This document shows positions 27,743 to 35,713 of a DNA stretch of 64,000 nt, piece by piece. The position numbers and the translations under genes were made by a program. The stretch covers positions 2,387,001 to 2,451,000 of the forward strand of contig NZ_JIAL01000001.1 of assembly GCF_000688455.1 (NCBI RefSeq). Direction: 5' to 3'. Below the pieces are notes generated by a model. The model made no database searches, was not told where the DNA came from, and saw nothing but the letters and a program-made list of their open reading frames with translations. Source of the stretch: Pseudacidobacterium ailaaui (lineage in GTDB: Bacteria; Acidobacteriota; Terriglobia; Terriglobales; Acidobacteriaceae). Position 1 is the first letter of the stretch. Each line of letters opens with the position of its first letter.

Positions 27743-27763
27743 GGAGGTTTCCGGAAAACTTCC
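27743..27763 (+). terminator. Weak hairpin after the ABC exporter
   Basis: GGAGGTTT and AAACTTCC form a stem with one mismatch and a short loop 10 bases after the stop. No T-run follows. Confidence 0.3.
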
Positions 27764-27812
27764 CTCGTTGACCGGAGAAAAAAGGCGCTGGGGGACGGGA
27801 TTCTGCCGGGAA

Positions 27813-28043
27813 TTAGGGCAGACTTCCGGTGGGAAGGCCACCGCCGACGAAATGGACGATCTCCAGCTTGTCGCCTGATTGGACCGGTGCGGAGTCCCAG
27901 CAGGAACGAGGGATGATTTCTCCGTTCTGCTCAATGGCGACGCGGTCGCTTTTCAGCCCCAGATGCGCGACCAGTTCTGACACGGTTGCATTGCCAGAGA
28001 GAGAAGGGAATTCTTTGACCTGGCCATTAATCACAAGCTGCAT
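27813..28043 (-). CDS. thiS: ThiS sulfur carrier protein with C-terminal extension
   Basis: Ubiquitin-like sulfur carrier for thiazole synthesis in thiamine biosynthesis, 76 residues. The start MQLVINGQ, the middle SDRVAIEQNGEIIPRS, and the end DKLEIVHFVGGG are typical of ThiS. Normally the chain ends at the Gly-Gly that is adenylated and thiocarboxylated; here seven residues (LPTGSLP) follow before the stop. The extension would have to be removed for canonical chemistry. An in-frame start at 28088 is rejected because homologues begin at MQL. No thiG, thiF or other thiamine gene is adjacent. It is convergent with the ABC exporter. Confidence 0.88.
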   Translation of the reverse strand: MQLVINGQVKEFPSLSGNATVSELVAHLGLKSDRVAIEQNGEIIPRSCWDSAPVQSGDKLEIVHFVGGGLPTGSLP

Positions 28044-28105
28044 AATTCTGAGGGTAGCAGAGACAGTCGAGGGACTGCGTGGCCTCATCGTCTTTTCTGT
28101 TCAGG

Positions 28106-28297
28106 CTAGCGCAGCCACCGCCAGGCACTCCAGAGAGCCAAGCCCAGCACTACAAGGCCTGCATTGAACAGAAGCACAAAAGCAAGCGCCCGCATGGCCC
28201 CCAGGCCATCCTTTGCCGGCGGGGCAGAGGTCGCCGAGTCCTGGGCAGCAGCGGAGAGATTGTCCAGACCCGGAAGGGAATGACCGAGTGTACCCAC
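28106..28297 (-). CDS. Small tail-anchored membrane protein
   Basis: Hypothetical 63-residue protein starting with GTG at 28297. Support for translation is a strong AAGGAG eight bases upstream of that GTG. The first 35 residues are polar and Ala/Pro/Ser-rich. Residues about 36-58 form one hydrophobic helix ending in WSAWRWLR, which suggests a C-terminal anchor with a basic stop-transfer end. It lies 62 bases upstream of thiS on the same strand. No family is recognised. Confidence 0.55.
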   Translation of the reverse strand: MGTLGHSLPGLDNLSAAAQDSATSAPPAKDGLGAMRALAFVLLFNAGLVVLGLALWSAWRWLR

Positions 28298-28597
28298 AGA
28301 GTTTTCTCCTTAGAGCAATCTATCGGCTGTGGAAGCGGGCAGCTTGAGAAAACTCTTCATACGGGCCTTTCATTGTCCCGCTTTAGGACAGCGGTTGCAG
28401 TTTGGGAATGCAGAAGGGAGGCTAGGGCTGTGTTTCTTGACTTTGCGACGTGGAATCCTTGCCTGGCGGGGACCATGGGGGCCGGGTGTGAAGAGTGAAA
28501 AAATTCCAGTCTTCATGCAGGAATTACGCTACCTTCCTTGACGGCCTCACCATTCAGAAACTACTCTCAAGAGAGAGGCTTTGGGCCAGGAGACAGA
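28298..28597 (+). other. Non-coding leader of the nuo operon
   Basis: About 300 bases without a supported gene, between the small membrane protein and nuoA. It must hold the nuo promoter on one strand and that of the small gene on the other. Downstream, AGGAG precedes the nuoA start. No regulator motif was recognised. Confidence 0.6.
28538..28567 (+). promoter_or_regulatory. Possible nuo operon promoter
   Basis: TTGACG and TACTCT are separated by 18 bases, about 30 bases before the nuoA start. This matches a sigma-70-type promoter moderately well; only the -35 box is strong. Confidence 0.3.
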
Positions 28598-29005
28598 ATG
28601 CAGGACGCACACTACTACTGGAACTATTTGCCGCTTTTGCTTCAGATTCTTGCCGCTGTGGCTTTGGCCGGGGGCATGGTTGCGGCATCCTGGCTGATTG
28701 GCCGTCGTCGCAACACCAGGGCCAAGCTGGATGCGTATGAATGCGGCATTCCGGTCGAAGGGGACACCCGCGGGCGCTTCTCCGTTGGCTTCTACATGGT
28801 GGCGATGCTTTTCATCCTGTTTGACGTGGAAGCAGTCTTCATGCTGCCGTGGGCGGTGATTTACCGCGAACTGCCAAAAATTGCCGGTTCGCGCCTCTTT
28901 GGTTTCTGGGAGATGCTGGTTTATCTCGGATTTGTTGCCGTGGGCATCTTCTACGTCTGGAAAAAGGGCATTCTCGACTGGTCGCAGGACAAGGGCGACC
29001 TGTAA
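28598..29005 (+). CDS. nuoA: NADH-quinone oxidoreductase subunit A
   Basis: Membrane subunit of complex I, 135 residues with three predicted helices and the conserved loop KLDAYECGIPVEGD, which contains the functionally important Cys near the quinone channel. The ATG at 28598 has AGGAG just upstream; an in-frame start at 28538 falls in the leader. It opens a long same-strand operon running to nuoN. The next gene is nuoC rather than the expected nuoB. Confidence 0.95.
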   Translation: MQDAHYYWNYLPLLLQILAAVALAGGMVAASWLIGRRRNTRAKLDAYECGIPVEGDTRGRFSVGFYMVAMLFILFDVEAVFMLPWAVIYRELPKIAGSRLFGFWEMLVYLGFVAVGIFYVWKKGILDWSQDKGDL

Positions 29006-29104
29006 GTTTCAACTTCTCAGGGGGACATCCTGCCGGGGTGCAGGACTGGACCTCGTCAGAGCATTGCGGCCGCCACCGGCTGAGATGAATTCGTAAAGGA
29101 TGCA

Positions 29105-29599
29105 ATGGACCCAGCAGTTCTAGGAAAAGACGCCGTGCTTGCGGCCTTGCCGGAAAACCGGGCGCTTTCTTCTCTTCTGGCGTGGAATGCTGATGCTGTT
29201 CTGGATGCCATCTATGACCGCAGGGAGCTGACCGTTACCATCGCCAGCAGCCAGATCCGCGGCGCGTGCCAGACGCTGAAAGGCGCAGGCTACAACTTTC
29301 TGGAAGATGTGACCTGTGTGGACTGGTATCCTTCAGAGCCGCGCTTTCAGGTGACGTACCATATTCTTTCGCATCTGCTGAAGGAGCGCGTCCGGGTCCT
29401 CTGTCCGGTCGAGAGCCTTGATCCGGGCATTGACAGCATCACTTCCATCTGGCCCTCGGCAAATTACTATGAGCGCGAGGTCTGGGACCTGTTTGGGGTA
29501 CGCTTTCATGGCCACCCTGACCTGCGTCGTATCATGATGCCGGAAGAGTGGGAGGGCCATCCTCTGCGCAAAGACTATCCTGTGGAGGGCTACCGCTGA
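29105..29599 (+). CDS. nuoC: NADH-quinone oxidoreductase subunit C
   Basis: 30-kDa peripheral-arm subunit of complex I, 164 residues, not fused to nuoD. The signature is present: YYEREVWDLFGVRFHGHPDLRR continues into a typical WEGHPLRKDYP end (each shown in part). AAAGGA lies upstream of the ATG. Its stop overlaps the nuoD start as TGATG. The 99 bases between nuoA and nuoC contain no trace of nuoB. Confidence 0.95.
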   Translation: MDPAVLGKDAVLAALPENRALSSLLAWNADAVLDAIYDRRELTVTIASSQIRGACQTLKGAGYNFLEDVTCVDWYPSEPRFQVTYHILSHLLKERVRVLCPVESLDPGIDSITSIWPSANYYEREVWDLFGVRFHGHPDLRRIMMPEEWEGHPLRKDYPVEGYR

Positions 29600-30840
29600 T
29601 GCCGAAGGCCCCGGAGCTTGCACATTTCGTTGAGACCTCTACGCTGTTGAAGCCGCGTCCGGAAGAGGGGGCCAAAGACCGCACCATGGTCCTCAATATG
29701 GGCCCGCAGCACCCTTCTACTCACGGGGTGCTCCGTCTGGTCATTGAGATTGACGGCGAGACGGTCCTGAAGGTCGTTCCCGACATCGGTTACCTGCATA
29801 CGGGCATTGAGAAGACCTGCGAGGCGAAGTTCTATCAGCAGGTCGTTCCCATGACCGACCGCATTGATTATTTGTGCCCGATGACCAACAACCTGGCCTA
29901 CTGCCTGGCGGTCGAAAAGCTGCTCCAGCTGGAGATTCCGGACCGCGCGCAGTGGATGCGCGTGCTTCTGAACGAGCTGACACGCCTGAATTCGCACCTG
30001 GTGTGGCTGGGTACGCATGCCATGGACATTGGTGCGCTGACGGTCTTTCTGTATTGCTTCCGCGAGCGGGAAGAGATCCTGCGCATCTTTGAGCATGTCT
30101 CTGGCCAGCGCATGATGACCTCTTACTTCCGCATTGGAGGACTCGCGCTGGAGCCTCCGGTGGACTTTTTTGACCGTGTGCGGAAGTTCATCAAAATCAT
30201 GCCGGAGAAGATTGACGAATATGAGAATCTTCTTACCGGAAACCCCATCTTCATGAACCGCCTCAAAGGCGTGGGCTATCTTAGCGCTGAAGACGCGATT
30301 TCCCTTGGTGTGACCGGGCCCCCACTGCGTGCCAGCGGTGTGGACTGGGACCTGCGGCGCGACATGCCCTATTCGAGCTACGATAAGTTCCAGTTCAAGG
30401 TGCCTGTTTCTACCGATGGCGATGTATGGGCGCGTTATCTGGTCCGCATTCAGGAGATGCGGGAATCGGTCAAGATCGTTGAACAGGCGCTTGAGGGAAT
30501 GCCGGAAGGACGCATTACCGCCGATGCGCCGAAGGTCGTTCTGCCCGACCGCGAGAAGATGAAGACCCAGATGGAGTCGCTCATCTATCACTTCAAGATT
30601 GTGACCGAGGGCTTTACGGTCCCGGCGGGGCAGGTGTACCAGGCGGTCGAGTCGCCGCGTGGGGAGATGGGTTATTACGTGGTCAGCGATGGAACAGCGA
30701 AGCCCTATCGCGTGCATATGCGGAACCCGTCGTTTGCGACGTTGCAGGCCCTGCAAACGATGTGCGCCGGACGCCTGATCGCCGATGTGGTCGCGGTGAT
30801 CGGTTCGATTGACATCGTGCTGGGAGAGATTGACCGGTGA
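29599..30840 (+). CDS. nuoD: NADH-quinone oxidoreductase subunit D
   Basis: 49-kDa quinone-site subunit of complex I, 413 residues. GPQHPSTHGVLR near the N-terminus carries the His that contacts quinone; the hydrogenase-like fold continues to the C-terminal IASIDIVLGEIDR-type end (here VIGSIDIVLGEIDR). The ATG overlaps the nuoC stop. An upstream in-frame start at 29548 lies inside nuoC and is rejected. The following small gene begins with GTG inside its stop. Confidence 0.96.
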   Translation: MPKAPELAHFVETSTLLKPRPEEGAKDRTMVLNMGPQHPSTHGVLRLVIEIDGETVLKVVPDIGYLHTGIEKTCEAKFYQQVVPMTDRIDYLCPMTNNLAYCLAVEKLLQLEIPDRAQWMRVLLNELTRLNSHLVWLGTHAMDIGALTVFLYCFREREEILRIFEHVSGQRMMTSYFRIGGLALEPPVDFFDRVRKFIKIMPEKIDEYENLLTGNPIFMNRLKGVGYLSAEDAISLGVTGPPLRASGVDWDLRRDMPYSSYDKFQFKVPVSTDGDVWARYLVRIQEMRESVKIVEQALEGMPEGRITADAPKVVLPDREKMKTQMESLIYHFKIVTEGFTVPAGQVYQAVESPRGEMGYYVVSDGTAKPYRVHMRNPSFATLQALQTMCAGRLIADVVAVIGSIDIVLGEIDR

Positions 30841-31205
30841 TCAAGGCTGCGCCCGACCCACGGCTTTTTACCGAGCTATGGGTTTCGTTTGCGGCGCTCA
30901 TTCGGTCGTATGTGGCGGCGCACGATCTGGGCAGGCCGACAGGCCACGCCTCCATAGATGACGGAGCAGAAGGCCGTTTGAGCATTCGTGCCGAGAAGAA
31001 GGTCCTGGCGATTGATTTCGACGGAAGTTCCGGCAAGGGGGAGTGGACGTTATACGAGAATGTTCCAGGCCCGGAACGGGTACTGGCCACAGGCAGGTTC
31101 GAGTTCAGTGCCGACAGTACGGTGAAGTTCAGCGACCGTCGCGGCAGTGTTGAGCTCGAAATTGCGGCAGAGGCTTTTACGGCCAGGGTTTTTGATGAGA
31201 ATTAG
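30837..31205 (+). CDS. Unknown small protein inside the nuo operon
   Basis: Hypothetical soluble protein of 122 residues. The GTG start overlaps the nuoD stop (GTGA), so it is translationally coupled to complex I genes. There is no signal peptide, membrane helix or cysteine; the sequence is consistent with an alpha/beta or beta-barrel fold, with alternating strands such as EKKVLAIDFDGSSGKGEWTL and STVKFSDRRGSVELEIA. It is not a recognised Nuo subunit. Position suggests an accessory or assembly role, but that is inference. Confidence 0.65.
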   Translation: MIKAAPDPRLFTELWVSFAALIRSYVAAHDLGRPTGHASIDDGAEGRLSIRAEKKVLAIDFDGSSGKGEWTLYENVPGPERVLATGRFEFSADSTVKFSDRRGSVELEIAAEAFTARVFDEN

Positions 31206-31294
31206 AAGCTTGTAGCAGCCGGGGGAGCGAACGCTTTTGGGGGAATTTCGCTCTCTTTGGACGCTTCGCTCAGGATGACAAAAGGAAATTTAGG

Positions 31295-31804
31295 ATGAGC
31301 ACTCCTGCAACCACAATTTTTTCACCGGAACTGGCGGCGCGCTTTGACCGCCTGGTGACGCTCTATCCGGTGCGGCGTTCGGCGCTGATTCCTATGCTGC
31401 TTTATGCGCAGGATGAGGTTGGCTATATCTCGGATGAAGTTGTAAGGGAAGTGGCAGAGCGGATTGGCATTACTGAGCTTGACGTGCGCAATGTGCTCAG
31501 CTACTACTCCATGCTGCGCACAAGGCCGGCGGGAAAATACAATTTTCAGGTCTGTACCAATATCTCCTGTATGCTGCGCGGGGGGTACGAAATTCTTGAG
31601 CACTGCAAGAAGCGGCTGGGCATTGGGCACAAGGAAGTCACGCCTGACGGGCAGTTTTCGCTGGAAGAGGTAGAGTGTATTGGTGCCTGCTGCTGGGCGC
31701 CTGCCATGCAGGTCAATTATGATTTCTACGATGAGCTGACGCCGCAGAAGGTAGACCAGATCATCGAGGACTACAAGGCCGGACGTGGAAAGGAGACCAG
31801 GTAA
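31295..31804 (+). CDS. nuoE: NADH-quinone oxidoreductase subunit E
   Basis: 24-kDa subunit of the NADH-oxidising module, 169 residues. A thioredoxin-like fold carries the [2Fe-2S] cluster N1a, with ligands in VCTNISCMLRGG (CX4C) and ECIGACCWAP (CX3C). An AAAGGA lies upstream of the ATG. The 89-base gap before it contains a short sequence resembling dispersed intergenic repeats. nuoF starts one base after its stop. Confidence 0.95.
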   Translation: MSTPATTIFSPELAARFDRLVTLYPVRRSALIPMLLYAQDEVGYISDEVVREVAERIGITELDVRNVLSYYSMLRTRPAGKYNFQVCTNISCMLRGGYEILEHCKKRLGIGHKEVTPDGQFSLEEVECIGACCWAPAMQVNYDFYDELTPQKVDQIIEDYKAGRGKETR

Positions 31805-31805
31805 G

Positions 31806-33113
31806 ATGCCACGGCTCGTCTCCCATCCCGAAGAAGTGAAGATCATCTCCCGCCGCTTTGGTCTCGGCGCTGAGAACATTGACAAATATCTCGAACTGGA
31901 TGGCTACAAGGCCACACAGATGGCCATCGAAAAAGGTCCCGACTGGATCATCAGCGAAATGAAGGCCAGCGGCCTGCGCGGGCGCGGCGGTGCCGGCTTC
32001 CCCACTGGAATGAAGTGGTCGTTTGTGCCCAAGCAGTCGGAGCGGCCCAAATACGTCCTGGTCAACGGTGACGAGAGTGAACCGGGGACCTGCAAAGACC
32101 ACCTGATCTTTCTGCATGATCCCCATGCAGTCATTGAAGGCACCATCATTGCCGGAATCGCCATCGGCGCCAAGATGGGCTTCATTTACTTGCGTGGTGA
32201 GTACCGTTATCTGCTCAAGATCATGGAGAAGGCCGTGGCCGACGCTTATGCGCGCGGCTTTCTGGGCAAGAACATCTTTGGGTCCGGCGTGGACTTTGAC
32301 ATCGTGACCCAGACCGGCGCAGGCGCTTACGAGGTCGGCGAAGAGTCGGCGCTGATGGAATCGCTCGAAGGCAAGCGCGGTGTGCCGCGCATCAAGCCGC
32401 CCTTCCCCGCCGTGGTCGGACTCTATGGCGGACCGACGGTCATCAACAATGCCGAGACGATTGCCACCGTCCCGCATGTCCTGCTGATGGGCGGCGAGCC
32501 ATACGCCAAGGTCGGCTCCGAGCGTAATGGAGGAACTCGTCTTTTCGGCATCAGTGGGCACGTGGAGCGCCCGGGGGTTTACGAGCTGCCCATGGGCTAC
32601 AACCTGAAGAAAGCCATTTATGAGGTGGCGGGCGGAGTGCGCGGCGGACGCAAGCTCAAGGCCGTGGTCCCCGGAGGCTCTTCGACCCCTGTGCTAACCG
32701 CCGATGAAATTGATGTGGGGCTGGATTTTGACCAGATGGGCAAGGCAGGAACGATGCTGGGCTCCGGAGGGATTGTCGTCATTGACGACCAGACCTGCAT
32801 CGTTGAATTTGCGCTGCGCACCATTGCCTTCTATCAGCATGAAAGCTGCGGATGGTGTATTCCGTGCCGTGAAGGAACGGACTGGCTGAAGAAGACGATT
32901 GGACGGGTCCATGCCGGCGGCGGAGTGGACAAGGACCTCGACAATATCCGTTATCTGGCGGAAAACATGCTGGGCCGTACCTTCTGCCCGCTGGGCGATG
33001 CGGCGGCCATGCCGACGATTGGATTTATCAAGAAGTTCCGGAAAGAGTTTGAAGACCACTTGAACGGGAAGCCCTGCCCTTATGCCAGGCACGAAGAGCT
33101 GGTAGGCGCATGA
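31806..33113 (+). CDS. nuoF: NADH-quinone oxidoreductase subunit F
   Basis: 51-kDa NADH- and FMN-binding subunit, 435 residues. GLRGRGGAGFPTGMKW binds NADH/FMN, and the N3 [4Fe-4S] ligands are in ESCGWCIPCREG plus the Cys of TFCPLGDAA. ATG 31806 has AAAGGAG upstream; an in-frame GTG at 31785 lies inside nuoE. A 150-base gap separates it from nuoG. Confidence 0.96.
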   Translation: MPRLVSHPEEVKIISRRFGLGAENIDKYLELDGYKATQMAIEKGPDWIISEMKASGLRGRGGAGFPTGMKWSFVPKQSERPKYVLVNGDESEPGTCKDHLIFLHDPHAVIEGTIIAGIAIGAKMGFIYLRGEYRYLLKIMEKAVADAYARGFLGKNIFGSGVDFDIVTQTGAGAYEVGEESALMESLEGKRGVPRIKPPFPAVVGLYGGPTVINNAETIATVPHVLLMGGEPYAKVGSERNGGTRLFGISGHVERPGVYELPMGYNLKKAIYEVAGGVRGGRKLKAVVPGGSSTPVLTADEIDVGLDFDQMGKAGTMLGSGGIVVIDDQTCIVEFALRTIAFYQHESCGWCIPCREGTDWLKKTIGRVHAGGGVDKDLDNIRYLAENMLGRTFCPLGDAAAMPTIGFIKKFRKEFEDHLNGKPCPYARHEELVGA

Positions 33114-33264
33114 AGGCGCGGGGAGAGGGGCAAGATGATTGAGGCCAAGGGCCGGGGGTTTCTTGGTAAACGGAGCAGCCACCGGCAACAGCTTCGTCCT
33201 GTGAAGAAGGGCTGCGCGACTGTTTCTGGTGCATGGAACAGGCTTTCGGCATAAAGGAATTTGA

Positions 33265-35613
33265 ATGGCTGACGTAACTTTTACCGTTGATGGCAAGAAG
33301 CTGACCGCACCTGCCGGGACGCTGCTGATTGATGCCTGCAAGGCCGCAGGCATCGAAATCCCCGCTTTTTGCTACTATCCCGGACTCTCTCTGCAGGCGG
33401 CCTGCCGCATGTGTGTGGTGCGCATCGAGAAGATGCCGAAGCTGCAGACGGCCTGCACGACTCCTGTGGCTGAAGGCATGGTCGTCCAGACCGAGACGGA
33501 CGAGATCAAGCAGGCGCGCAAGGCCACCATTGAACTGCTGCTCGGCAATCACCCGCTGGATTGTCCCGTCTGCGATGCGGGCGGCGAGTGCGAGCTGCAG
33601 GACATGACATTCAAATACGGTGCGGCGGAATCAAAGTACGTCGAAATCAAGCAACACCGCGAAGAGCAGCAGTGGTCGCCGGTGGTCTACTTTGACCGCC
33701 CTCGCTGCATTCTTTGCTATCGCTGTGTCCGCGTCTGCGGCGAGGGTATGGACGTCTGGGCGCTGGGGATCCAGAACCGCGGCGTCAGTGCCGTCATCGC
33801 CCCCAATGGTCAGGACCACCTCGAATGCGAAGAGTGCGGCATGTGCATTGACATCTGCCCGGTCGGCGCTCTTACCTCCGGTACCTATCGTTATAAAACG
33901 CGCCCCTGGGAGATGACCCATGTGGCCACCATCTGCACGCATTGCGGCGACGGCTGCAAGACCACTCTGGGCACGCGCCGTTCCAATGATGGGATGGAGA
34001 TTGTGCGCGGCGACAACCGTGACAAGAGCGGCATCAACGGCGACTTCCTCTGCATCAAAGGGCGCTACGCCTTCGATTTTGCGAACCGCACCGAGCGCCT
34101 GACAAAACCGCTTGTCCGCCAGTCTGACGGCCAGTTGAAGGAAGTGGCCTGGGACGAGGCCCTGGATTTTGCAGCAAAGAAACTGCGCGAAATTCGGGAC
34201 GCCCGTGGCGGACAGTCCATCGGCGTCATTGGCTCCAATCGCACCACGAACGAAGAAAACTATCTCCTGCAGAAGTTTGCGCGTACGGTGCTGGGTACGA
34301 ACAATGTGGATCATCATCGTACGGCGGACTATGTATCCTTTGCCGCGGCGCTGGCCGGAAAGGCAGACCGCACGGCCTCTCTGCGCGATACGGCATCGGC
34401 CCCGGCCGTCCTGCTTCTGGGCAATGATCCAACGGAGCAACATCCGGCCCTGGCCTGGAACCTTCGCAGCAATGTCCGTTTGAACCGTGCGCGGCTTTAC
34501 ATTGCCAACCATGCGGAGATCAAGCTGCGCCGTCAGGCAAAGCAGTTTGTGCAGGTCCCGCAGGATGGCTACGCGGCCCTGGTGCAGTATCTGGCCGGAA
34601 ACAACTCGGCCATTGCCGCCAATGAACAGACGGCGGCCTTCCGCGATGCCATCCGCAAAGAAGAGTCGCTGCTGATTGTTTTCGGTTCTGAATTCCGTGG
34701 ACGCGACATCCAATCGCTGGTAGATTTTGGGCTTTCTCTGCCGAACACCAAATTTGCCCTGCTGGGCGATTACGTCAACTCGCGCGGCGCAGCCGACATG
34801 GGGCTGCTGCCGGACTATCTGCCCGGCTACCGCCCGGTTTCCGATGCCGGCCATTTTGCGGAAGAGTACGGCGCCACCTTGCCGACGACACCTGGGCTGG
34901 ACCTTCTGCAGATGTTTGACGCAGCGCAAAACGGCAGCCTGGCGGCGCTTTATGTCGTCGGAGCAAACCCCATTGCGCGGTACAACGTAGATCCGGCCGC
35001 GTTGAAGAACACATTTGTGGTGGTGCAGGACATGTTCCTGACCGAGACGGCCCAGCTTGCCGACGTAGTCTTCCCCGCAGCGAATCTTTACGAGAAGGCC
35101 GGGACCGTCACCAACACGTATGGCGACATTCAGCTGGTCAAAAAGGCCGCTGACAAGGCCGGTACACGTGCAGACTTTGAGTTGATCGTCCGCCTGGCAG
35201 ACCGTATGGCCGCCAATCCGAAGAAGCTGGTCCCCTTCGGCCGTGGCGTTCACGCCGATATGGGGCAGACGCGTGGTGCTCAGTCCGGGGAGGCCGACCG
35301 TCACAGCGTTTGGCTTGCGGCCCATAACCTGGAGCCGAAGCTCAGTCCGTTTGACCCGTTCGCTACGCTCGATGAGATCCAGCGGCTGGTGCCGAGCTAC
35401 AGCTTTTCGCGTCTGGAACTGCTGGCTGGAAGCGACCAGCATTCGAATCCAGGACTGGTGCAGATCACTTCAGCTGCGGCGCGTCGCGATCTGGTGCTGC
35501 CGGCCGAAGACGGCCTCTTTACCTCAGGAACTTTGGGGCGTTACAGCGACAAGCTCAAGGAAGTACTGGAGTCACATACGACGCCCAAGCCGGTTGAGGC
35601 TGCGGCAGACTGA
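33265..35613 (+). CDS. nuoG: NADH-quinone oxidoreductase subunit G
   Basis: 75-kDa Fe-S subunit of complex I, 782 residues. The N-terminal [2Fe-2S] ferredoxin domain has CX11CX2C-type ligands in FCYYPGLSLQAACRMC. A His/Cys cluster follows (GNHPLDCPVCDAGGEC). Two ferredoxin-like [4Fe-4S] motifs are CILCYRCVRVC and CEECGMCIDICP. The Cys set in ICTHCGDGCKTTLG marks the molybdopterin-like domain and the extra N7-type cluster. The long molybdopterin-oxidoreductase-like remainder lacks obvious cofactor binding. It carries the only ferredoxin-type [4Fe-4S] ligands in this operon because nuoI is absent. Confidence 0.95.
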   Translation: MADVTFTVDGKKLTAPAGTLLIDACKAAGIEIPAFCYYPGLSLQAACRMCVVRIEKMPKLQTACTTPVAEGMVVQTETDEIKQARKATIELLLGNHPLDCPVCDAGGECELQDMTFKYGAAESKYVEIKQHREEQQWSPVVYFDRPRCILCYRCVRVCGEGMDVWALGIQNRGVSAVIAPNGQDHLECEECGMCIDICPVGALTSGTYRYKTRPWEMTHVATICTHCGDGCKTTLGTRRSNDGMEIVRGDNRDKSGINGDFLCIKGRYAFDFANRTERLTKPLVRQSDGQLKEVAWDEALDFAAKKLREIRDARGGQSIGVIGSNRTTNEENYLLQKFARTVLGTNNVDHHRTADYVSFAAALAGKADRTASLRDTASAPAVLLLGNDPTEQHPALAWNLRSNVRLNRARLYIANHAEIKLRRQAKQFVQVPQDGYAALVQYLAGNNSAIAANEQTAAFRDAIRKEESLLIVFGSEFRGRDIQSLVDFGLSLPNTKFALLGDYVNSRGAADMGLLPDYLPGYRPVSDAGHFAEEYGATLPTTPGLDLLQMFDAAQNGSLAALYVVGANPIARYNVDPAALKNTFVVVQDMFLTETAQLADVVFPAANLYEKAGTVTNTYGDIQLVKKAADKAGTRADFELIVRLADRMAANPKKLVPFGRGVHADMGQTRGAQSGEADRHSVWLAAHNLEPKLSPFDPFATLDEIQRLVPSYSFSRLELLAGSDQHSNPGLVQITSAAARRDLVLPAEDGLFTSGTLGRYSDKLKEVLESHTTPKPVEAAAD

Positions 35614-35676
35614 AGTTCTCAGGATTCAGGCGAAGGCATGAGGCCTTTGCCCGGGAAACACGAGCGTGCAGCAAAG

Positions 35677-35703
35677 GGGCCCCGGCCCCGGCCAAATTTT
35701 TTT
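35677..35703 (+). terminator. GC block plus T-run between nuoG and nuoH
   Basis: A GC-only block able to fold (GGGG and CCCC arms) is followed by AAA and seven T residues just before nuoH. It resembles an intrinsic terminator or attenuator inside the operon, but could be chance. Confidence 0.25.
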
Positions 35704-35713
35704 GGAAGGCCTG

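Noticed and set aside
29006-29104. Remnant of nuoB between nuoA and nuoC
   Set aside because: Looked for cysteine-motif fragments in all frames and found none.
33135-33254. 39-codon basic ORF between nuoF and nuoG with GAGAGGGG upstream
   Set aside because: Too short, low-information sequence; the purine run may be chance. Would need ribosome profiling to revive.
33631-35442. 603-codon open frame antisense to nuoG
   Set aside because: Entirely opposite a well-supported gene; no recognisable domain.
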